DNA from: Symbiotaphrina buchneri
Lineage: Eukaryota; Ascomycota; Symbiotaphrinales; Symbiotaphrinaceae
Assembly (NCBI GenBank): GCA_001599915.1
Contig: BCIG01000014.1
Span: 62,001 to 126,000, forward strand
Direction of reading: 5' to 3'
Length of the DNA stretch: 64,000 nucleotides
In this document: positions 56,232-64,000 of the stretch, piece by piece
How the letters are laid out: each line of letters opens with the position of its first letter
How positions within the stretch are numbered: position 1 is the stretch's first letter
Translations under genes and position numbers: made by a program
Notes under the pieces: model-generated
Told to the model about the DNA's origin: nothing
What the model saw: only the letters and a program-made list of their open reading frames with translations
The model's database searches: none

Positions 56232-58374
56232 TCACAGACCATACCGCACCCTCTTCCCACCAGTAGTCTTCTCGCCGAGCCTGTACTCCACTTGCACCCC
56301 TTGGGCCCGAGCATAGTCCACTGCATCCGCACCCACACCAGTGCAATTATTTAGAACCAATCGTTCAATGTTCTGGTCCGATGGGCGGCAGAGGAGGGCT
56401 TTCACGCTGACCCCGGTCACCTTCGGGTTGCTCGTGAGATCCAGCCGGCGGAGTTTGGGTGCCGCCTTTGCCAGCTCTTCGACGTCGCGGTCGACAACAT
56501 GGAAGTCCTCAAGGGCTAAGTCTTCAATCTCTGCCAAGTGGCCGTCCATGAGGAGCGCTGTGAGGGACGGGGTCTGCATGAATGTACAGCGGCGGATGTG
56601 AAGGGTCAAGAGACGGCCTTTCGTTGCTTGGAGTAGCTCATTCAATGCCGCTTCAGACATTTCCTCGACTAGGAGATGCTGGATGCCTTCGAGATGGCCC
56701 AGGTTCTGGGATGCCCCTGCGGAGACTGTGCTGGCTGGGAACCAGCAGTGATCTATAGAAAGGCGTTTCATCTGGGAGGTCAGCGCCGGGAAGTCGCCAA
56801 GAGAGCACCATGAGAAATGGAGGTCTTCCAAGACATGCTTCGAGGGATCCAGTAAAAGTCTCGAACCAGAATTTGCCCGAAACTTGCTGAGTGCAAGCTT
56901 CTGCAGACCTGGTGCTTGATGCACCAACATCGCCTGTCTTGTCAGCATCCAGTCCTGCTTCCATTATCACTATACTTACATAGTTCAGAGTCGCAGGGCC
57001 TTCAAGTAAGTCTCTCTCAAAGTGCATGCCTAGTGTCCTCAGTTTGGGTACGGCGGGAAGTGGCATCCCTTGGAACCGCAGTTGGAACGAAGGGTCTGGA
57101 ACATTGATCCGACGGAAGTCTGCATGCACCAGCTCTTTACAGCTCCTGAGGAGCGCTTTAACTGTGTCGAAACTCGTCTCGCAATCCAGAATGACTGTGA
57201 TGAGCTTCTGAGACAGAGGAGCTGCTCTGATAATGGAGTCACAAGCCACACCGCGGTGGACCTCCAGATGTGTGAGCTCCTTGCAATAGAGTGTGATGAC
57301 CTTAAAGGTATCCAAATCTATAGTTGTACCAAGACGCCCAACCTTGAGGTGTGTAACTTTGTAATTTGACCTTTTTATGAGTCCCCGGATATCAGCTTTG
57401 CGCAGCTTTTTCTTGGGATTGGATATGTCAAGCCGTGTCCAAAGGCTAGGTAATGATACAAGCAGATTGTTCCATGGCTTGCAGATGCGCATGCACTTGC
57501 TATAAATCATCAGCCGTTGCCGACATGAAGGACCCAGAAATGGGTGAGAAAGGTCCACTATACTTACACGAGCTCCTGGTTGTTCAAATGTTGCAGGATG
57601 AGTTCCACCACCTCCAAAGGCAGGGTGGCCAGGGGATCGCGAGCTTTAGGGGGAGAACAACGAGTTGTGAGCTTGTTGTGCATCTCTTGAAGAAGCTATT
57701 AGTTGTCAGAACATAATCATGTAGGGCAACAGGAGAATTCAATGGTAAGACGATCGATCCGGGACTTCCAAAGAAGTATTGGAAGAATCAATGGAGAAGG
57801 AATATCGAAGAGGAGGAGAAGTGAAATCCCAATATGGCAAAGAGAGCATGAGCTGTCATTCTGCAACTACCACAGAAAGGCCAATTACATGAAGCCAAGA
57901 CAAATCGACGGAAACGATTGAATGATTTGGAAGTACCTGACAGTTCTCGTCCTGCACTGGGACGTTCCGTAGCCCATATTCATAGATTTTCAGGGCCATC
58001 TCATGTTTCCCCATCAACTGGAGTAACCTTCCCGTTCGCAGATACCCCTTATATCGTAGTCAATAGAGCTGGACTACCAGAGCTCAAAGAAGGGTTCGTA
58101 CGGGTGCCAGATTTTTCTCCAGCTGGATCATACCCCTCGCATCGACGAGGGCTGCATTTAGATCCCCGAGCTTCTCATGCACCGCTGCACGAGCATCCAA
58201 GAGACTCAGAGTCGGCTTGCCCTTGAGCTTAATCGCCTGCCCCGGGTCAGCAAAGTTACGATTGCAAGAGCTAATGCTCACCGCTTCGAAGCCTTTTAAG
58301 GCTGCTCCATAATTTCCCCTGCGATATTCGGTTCGGCCTCTTTCCTGGGCGTCGAGCGCAGAGTCCTGACCCAT
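56232..58374 (-). CDS. dia2: Dia2/Pof3 F-box protein (TPR - F-box - LRR)
   Basis: Five exons, 58374-58102, 58047-57937, 57695-57568, 57499-56980 and 56933-56232, total exactly 577 residues plus stop. The N-terminal TPRs (ERGRTEYRRGNYGAAL; LLDARAAVHEKLGDLNAALVD; then MALKIYEYGL) end at about residue 128. The F-box follows at about 145-185 (DPLATLPLEVVELILQHL, then KCMRICKPWNNLLVSLPSLW). Leucine-rich repeats run to the end (LRRLDLTSNPKVTG, IERLVLNNC). This order is specific to yeast Dia2 and fission-yeast Pof3. It is the SCF substrate receptor that binds the replisome through its TPRs and unloads the CMG helicase. The second intron is 241 bp, much longer than the others (46-68 bp). The gene diverges from CTNNBL1 with 342 bp between start codons. 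Confidence 0.92.
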
Positions 58375-58716
58375 TGCGCTCTAACACCGGTCTTCGGCGC
58401 GTCTTGAGGTTGGGGAGACGCGAAGCGCGAACGGCGATGACGCCCGATGGACCGGGTTCCAGCGCAGCAGCCAAGGGTACCGGGGCCTCAAAATCTTGCG
58501 GATCACCTGCACAGTGAAGAAAGCAGTCAGGAGAGGGACTCTGGACGTTGCTGATATCTGTAAACTTTATTTAACAGCACAGTCCTGCCTCGCCCAACCA
58601 GGGCAGTGAGTGCGGGTTGAGGCGCAGAAGCGGAGAGTTCCATGTGAAATTGTTTTGTGAAACTTGTAGACCCCGAAAGCAAACAAACCGCTACAAGGCC
58701 GACAACAACTTCCACA
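58375..58716. promoter_or_regulatory. Bidirectional promoter dia2 / ctnnbl1
   Basis: The 342 bp between the two divergent start codons must hold both core promoters. No TATA box or CCAAT box is evident; it is moderately GC-rich next to dia2. Confidence 0.5.
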
Positions 58717-60883
58717 ATGACAAGTATCGATGATCTCTTTAAGGTAACCTGCGAACGCAGTTCTTTTTATGGTTGCCTGCTAAACTGCGGTAGAAACCTG
58801 CCTTGCCTGGGACCAAGCGCAAGCTAGATGCTGCAAAAGATCCAAGTACGGCACCACCGTGCCTTTTCCTCAAGCCAGGCGCTGATGAACACCAGATGAG
58901 ATTTATAAGGCTGCGAAACTATCGGCCAATGGGGATGCGAAAGGCAAAGGCCATGCGACGGTAGAGGACGAGGACGTGGACGACGAAGAAGCAGGCCCAG
59001 AGCTGCCGCCAGACGAGGAGGAGCCCGCACCTGACGATGAGGAGGGCCGGTTCTTCGGCGGCGGTATTTCAAACGATACAGCGGACGTGTTGGACCTGAT
59101 AGATGAACGGGAGCAGGAGCTGGCAGCTGTAAGGGAGAGACTACTGCTGGTCAAATGTGGAGGCTAATTGCTCGGTAGCCTGAGAAAATTGATGCGGCAT
59201 GGCTGCGGAAAACGGCGCTCAACTTCGAAAGGAGGATATCTAAAAATGCGGAACTACGAGCGAAGTACGAAGATGAGCCTCAGAAGTATGCCCGCCCACC
59301 GATGTGTGTTAGTCCATGCTAATGAGCTTCAGGTTTATGGGCTCGGAAGCGGATCTCGACGCAGATATAAAAGCTCTGTCAATCCTGTCAGAACACCCGG
59401 AGCTCTATGAAGACTTCGCGAAGCTGGGTTGTGTCAATTCACTAGTGTCGCTACTGGCACATGAGAATACAGATATAGCCATCGACGCCATAGAGATCAT
59501 TGACGAGCTGACGGACGAAGATGTGGAAGCGGAGCAGGAACAGTGGGATGCATTGGTGGACGCTATGGTAGGTGATGATCCCTTGAAGAGGACTGCAATA
59601 GATTAACGCTGGATACAGCTGGAAGCAGATCTTCTGGACCTCCTGGTATCCAATTTCTCTCGGTTCGACGAGTCCAATGAAGCAGACAGGAACGGCGTCT
59701 ACTACGCACTTGGCATATTAGAAAATCTTGCATCCAAGTCTGAGCTGGTTGAAAAGATCGGCAAAGACACGACCATCCTGAAGTGGCTTCTCACACGAAT
59801 ACAAAGGAAAGAGTCACCTGTCAGTCAGAACAAACAATACTCCGCCGAAATTCTCGCCATTCTTCTCCAATCCTCTGTCGCCAATCGCAAACGGTTCGCT
59901 GAGATGGACGGCGTGGACGTCGTCCTGCAGCTACTCAGTCCATATCGAAAACGTGACCCGGAAAAGGGAACGGATGAAGAAGAGTATGTGGAGAATCTGT
60001 TTGATTGCCTGACTTGTGTGGTGGATGAGCTAGAAGGGAAAGACAAATTCCTCGAAGGAGAGGGCGTGGAGCTATGTTTAATTATGCTTCGAGAAGGCAA
60101 ACTGAGCAAATTGAGGGCATTGAGGGTTCTAGACCACGCCATGGCGGGCAAGGACGGCGCACAGGTGTGCGAGCGGTTTGTGGAGGCGGCGGGGTTGAAG
60201 ACCGCTTTTGGGATGTTCATGAAGAAGGTGCTTTCTCTCCAACCCTGCCACATATATCCTACCTACACAGCCTAACACCAGCCACAGCAAGATCACCAGA
60301 GCATAGAACATCTCCTCGGCATCATGGCCTCCTTGCTCCGGCATCTACCCGCCGAATCCGCCGCAAGGATCAGGACGCAAGCCAAGTTCGTGGAGAAGGA
60401 CTACGAGAAGATCGAGAAGCTGATCAAGCTGCGGAGAGATTACGCGGCAAAGGTCCTGACGGAGGATGAGCAGATCAACAAGGAGCGGCTCAGCCTCAAC
60501 GCCGAGGATCAGGAGGCGATGGGGGATGAGTGGTTCTCACGAAGACTGGAGGCTGGGCTCTACTGCTTACGGGTATGTAGAGAAATTGATGCTAAGCATT
60601 CGCGGTGGCTTGCTGACGTTCTGCCAGATTGTCGACGTGATCCTTGCATGGCTGGTCGTGGAAGACGACGGTGCAAGGAAGAAGATACAAGCACTGCTGG
60701 CAGACCGTGATGAGGACCTGTCGGCAATCAATGCTACACTACAAGGTAAGGCATGGACGATTGCGGATATGCAGCAGACTTGCTAACGCGCTTCCAGAGC
60801 AACTCTCGAGTATGGAGGATCCGGCGGAGGTGGAGGACGAGACCTTCAAGGATATGTTGGAGACTCTCGTGCGCTTTTTATAG
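58717..60883 (+). CDS. ctnnbl1: Beta-catenin-like protein 1 (CTNNBL1), spliceosome-associated
   Basis: Nine exons: 58717-58743, 58794-58845, 58896-59128, 59179-59285, 59333-59567, 59619-60227, 60288-60572, 60628-60745 and 60798-60883. Introns are 47-60 bp and all phases match, giving 583 residues. The N-terminus (MTSIDDLFK, then PGTKRKLD) is basic. An acidic stretch (ELPPDEEEPAPDDEEG) and the conserved FFGGGISNDTADVLDLID come next. An ARM-like repeat superhelix fills the rest (FMGSEADLDADIKAL, GVYYALGILENLAS, LFDCLTCVVDE), with a C-terminal helical cap. In animals CTNNBL1 binds Prp19-complex components and is found with the spliceosome. The first exon is only 27 nt and the second 52 nt, so automated models may miss them. 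Confidence 0.93.
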
Positions 60884-61299
60884 CATAGGCAGGGCCGCCA
60901 CTGAGCCAGCTGTATAGTAGTCCCCAAAAGAACCTTGAAACCTGTAAACTGCTCGCGCATTTCACTCGATGAAGCCGTTGCTCTCCCACTTGAGGTATCC
61001 ATCCCACTGACCGTCTTGATCATCGTTTGGGCTCGTTCCGCACACATGCACGATTGGTTCACGGTATGCTGGAAAGACATGGTGAATTCGCTTGATCAGC
61101 AAACGCCTGTATTTGATTTGTTGATGCAACCTCTAAAGGTGACCGGAGATTTTTCCATGACCATCTCCAAATCGACCCATCGAGCAGTCATGCGACGCAA
61201 ACCATCAATGGAAGACATAAAGTACACATTGACGCATCGCCCATGTCCAAATCGACCACCGCCCACCAGCTTTCCCCAACACCGTACCAGATCGATCGC
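60884..61299. other. Convergent 3' region, ctnnbl1 / rps24
   Basis: 0.4 kb between converging genes; nothing further seen. Confidence 0.5.
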
Positions 61300-61895
61300 T
61301 TACTTGTCCTTCTTCTTGCTGGCACCCTTGGTCTTGGCCGTACCCCGGAACTCCTTGGAACGGTTCTTGCGTTGCTTGCCTAATCATCCAACAATGTTAG
61401 CCTCCTGAATCTCAAATCCAAACGATCAATCCGGCAGATAATCTCCATCCATTGGGGTAAACGTACGCTGTTGCCTGCTGGCCTTCTCGATCTTTGAAGC
61501 GACACCAATCCGCACCAGCCGGTAGTGAGGCTCGAACTTCTTCAGGGCCTCTGGTGAATCGTAGACGAGGGCGAAACCAGTGCTCTTGCCACCACCGTAC
61601 TGTGTCCGGAAACCGAACACGGAGACCTGGTCCTTGCTGGCCTTGTACAGCTCGGAAAGTTTTTGGCGCAGTTCATCCTTGGAGACATTGGGACGGTTGG
61701 GGTGCAGGACGTCACTAAAGGCTGAATATCAGAAAATCATTGTTTCAAACTTCGACTAGAACAGTAGCCGCAGCTGTAGCCGTTCGGCGATGGAAGGGCA
61801 CCCTCCACTTACACGACCATCTGCTTCCGGCCCAAGAGAGGGTTCCGGATGAACTTGCGAGTCCGCAGGGTGACGGGCTTCTCGGAATCGGCCAT
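61300..61895 (-). CDS. rps24: Small-subunit ribosomal protein eS24
   Basis: Three exons, 61895-61813, 61714-61467 and 61379-61300, with introns of 98 and 87 bp, give 136 residues. The sequence follows eS24 throughout: [20 protein letters not shown], then [33 protein letters not shown] and a basic tail ([13 protein letters not shown]). Length is standard. Both introns are longer than in neighbouring genes, as is common for fungal ribosomal protein genes. The promoter region holds two CCAAT boxes and a TATA-like site. Confidence 0.97.
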
Positions 61896-62061
61896 GATTG
61901 CGACTCGTGCTGTTGATCGAGTCTCTTGTCGAAAGTCTGGGGATGGACGGTTGACGATGCAGACGTTGCTCGATAAGCGTTGATGGCTAGCACGAATGGT
62001 TTGCAGTCGGTTGTGTGTATGGGGCTTGTGCCCTAAGTCTTGGCTACTTTACGCGCCGCGA

Positions 62062-62116
62062 CCAATCAACACCTTTAACGCAATGCAGCCTTAGTAAGCC
62101 ACCTATAAACCAATCA
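62062..62116. promoter_or_regulatory. Two CCAAT boxes and a TATAAA in the rps24 / efm3 promoter
   Basis: CCAATCAA at 62062 and CCAATCAC at 62110, with TATAAA at 62104, lie inside the divergent region between the two start codons (61895 and 62299). CCAAT boxes bound by the HAP/CBF complex are typical of fungal promoters; use here is inferred. Confidence 0.5.
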
Positions 62117-62298
62117 CAGAATCTCAAACCTGATATGCGGATATGCAAGGTTGCCAATGCAGAAGTACTCTCTGGCAGCTGATGGAGGGAAAATATACAA
62201 TATGAAGCTATAGGCGCAAGTGAAAGCAATCGTGGCTGACAAGCTCCTTTCTCTTCAGCACGCCGGAGATGGATCGTGGCATCCCGCTCCGAGGTGAA

Positions 62299-63577
62299 AT
62301 GCAACAGCTTCAGCTCTTCCGCCGACAGTATCTGCAGCTTCTGGAGCCTAAATATATAGCCTTTCCTTCAGCCAGTTTGCTTCGCAATGCTGGCACTCAA
62401 TCCTACTTATGTGAAAATATCTTTGGTCCGGATGCTGTGAAGTATCCTCCACCCGACCGTTACAAGCTGCGTGTGCTCAAAGAGCTTGTTCGCCTCATTG
62501 AAAGTGCTATAGAGGACCCAGAGGAGGATGTATGCTCTCCAATTCTCTCTTTCGTTGTGCAATTGAACGACAGCAAGCTATCGGCTTGGTTATCGTGTCT
62601 TTTGTATCCCATATCTCTTTTCCTTTCGCTGACTTTCGTTGCTCCATCAGGAAGTTTCTGATACTCTTCTGGAGCTTTTGGCAACACTCATGTCTACTCC
62701 AATGCCATCAGAATTAGTATCCTCTCAGCAGAAGGCCTATGTCACTTATACGAGGCCATTTTCTCAAAGTTGTGCCAGCCAAGTGTCCGAAGAGGTCACA
62801 ATTCTAGAGTCTCGCTCCGTCATCATGTCTTCTGGTGGAACAGGTCATCGTACCTGGGAAGCAGCATTGCATCTCGGCACCTACTTGGCTTCTCCGGCTG
62901 GTATCTCTCTGGTAAAGGGGAAACGAGTCCTTGAATTAGGTGCTGGAACTGGCTTTCTCTCCGTTCTCTGTGCTAAACATTTGAAAGCGGAGTATGTCCT
63001 TGCGACAGACGGCGACGAGGATGTTATGGAAACTTTGCAAACGAACATCTTCCTTAACGAGCTTGACAATTCCAAGAAGATCAAAGAAAAGGTAGTGAAA
63101 TGGGGCAGAACCGTGCTTGATCTCGACGAGGATGAAGGGGAGGAGGAAGATGGGTATGACTTGATCGTGGGGGCAGATGTGGTATGTATGCACCAATTAT
63201 CAGGTATCTGAATGCAAAGCTGATGGATCGTAGACTTACGACAGCTCGGTTATCCCTTTCTTGGTTGGAACTCTGCGTGAACTTCTGGGAATGAACCAGG
63301 GTTCTCAAGCGCTGATATCAGCGACTGTCAGAAACGAGAAGACCTTCGATACGTTCATTTCTGCGTGCAGTAAGTTCCTAGCGATACATCATTTGGCTTG
63401 TTGAAAACTTTTTCAGACTGCTGAGAATATCCAGAGGGCGATTTCACCCTTCAAAACGTCGACTTTCCTGTTCCTGATATGCAGCAACAGACTGGGTTCT
63501 TTCACCCCACAAACACACCTATACGCATGCTCCTACTTTCAAGCTCGGGTTCCTCGTATGACGCATTTGCGCTCTGA
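62299..63577 (+). CDS. efm3: Efm3/FAM86-type eEF2 lysine methyltransferase
   Basis: Four exons, (62269 or) 62299-62529, 62651-63181, 63234-63369 and 63435-63577, in phase, give 346 residues from 62299; an upstream in-frame Met at 62269 would add ten. A FAM86-like N-terminal helical region is followed by GTGHRTWEAALHLG. Then comes the class I methyltransferase core with the SAM loop VLELGAGTGFLS, an acidic residue at ATDGDE and the post-II motif GADVTYD across the third junction. Yeast Efm3 and human FAM86A trimethylate a lysine of elongation factor 2. The C-terminus ends DAFAL. A further spliced extension can be drawn downstream (a 39-nt intron, then donor GTACAG and acceptor TTTACAG to a stop at 63726). 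I judge it less likely. Confidence 0.85.
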
Positions 63578-64000
63578 CTTCACTTAGTGGCGATGAAGTT
63601 CCGTTGGGAGGTACAGGTGCCCACGGCTTTCAGTCTCTGACGTGTAACGCTGACTGCATTTTACAGCAGCAGCTTCTGGCTGGCAAAACCTTTGAGCCGA
63701 GTACATACACGGAAACGAAGCTGTAGAAGGCTATGCACTCTGATTCTATCTGGCAAATGACTCGGATCTATTAGATCCATGTGTCACCGAAGAAACTGCA
63801 CATAGGAAGGCAGAAGCTCTCCTTGTCAGAGACTTTGCAAGCTGTTGGCCACTTTGGAACACCTAACAAGCTACGCGATATAGCTTTGATCCAAAATTAT
63901 GATCATGTGCATGACAGGAGATACCCGCGTGGCTTATCAACGTGGCCATCTGTCCATTGCTCGAATCTTGTGCACTAGCATCTGCGTTGGTCTTCCAACC
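63578..64000. other. Downstream region, no supported gene
   Basis: 0.4 kb to the right edge. It includes the possible spliced 3' extension of the methyltransferase gene ending at 63726; otherwise nothing seen. Confidence 0.4.

Overview
The window is a stretch of nuclear genome from a filamentous ascomycete (Pezizomycotina). I lean towards Eurotiomycetes, but this is inference from protein style only. Genes carry several short introns (mostly 46-70 bp) with GTRNGT-type donors and TAG/CAG acceptors. Fungal protein types include Ies4, a small Tom6, an SH3-SAM-PH Boi protein, a TPR/F-box/LRR Dia2/Pof3, an HNH_2 protein and three DUF6594 proteins. Exons were joined by eye, and the sums of exon lengths were checked to be multiples of three. 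I saw no rRNA, convincing tRNA, CRISPR array or recognisable transposon or virus-like element.

Layout. 0-3.1 kb: nucleoporin Nup85, cut by the left edge. 3.1-8.3 kb: sparse, with an HNH protein whose C-terminus is split between two frames, then a purine tract and an array of TGTTTGCT motifs. 8.3-15.5 kb: an MFS transporter, a Vid30/Gid1 (RanBPM) subunit of the GID/CTLH ubiquitin ligase and the INO80 subunit Ies4, all on the minus strand. 17.7-19.6 kb: a secreted GH18 chitinase with a Ser/Thr-rich region in front of the catalytic domain. 20.3-28.1 kb: a 1441-residue coilin-like protein, Rpa43 (Pol I), a membrane J-domain protein and Tom6. 29.0-41.6 kb: Rpb2 (Pol II), a Boi1/2-type polarity protein and an SP-RING (MIZ) protein.

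41.6-56.2 kb is different. It is about 14.6 kb, gene-poor, and holds three dispersed DUF6594 membrane-protein paralogues, only the middle one intact. It also holds a candidate decayed gene, an imperfect tandem duplication and one or two unrecognised reading frames. This is the accessory part of the window.

56.2-63.6 kb returns to housekeeping genes: Dia2/Pof3 divergent from CTNNBL1, then ribosomal protein eS24 divergent from an Efm3/FAM86-type eEF2 lysine methyltransferase.

The conserved genes mostly serve nuclear functions: pore, chromatin remodelling, Pol I and Pol II, spliceosome, SUMO-type ligase and replication-linked SCF. They do not form a pathway or metabolic cluster. No biosynthetic cluster or complete novel system was found. 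The best leads are the DUF6594 island and the coilin-like protein.
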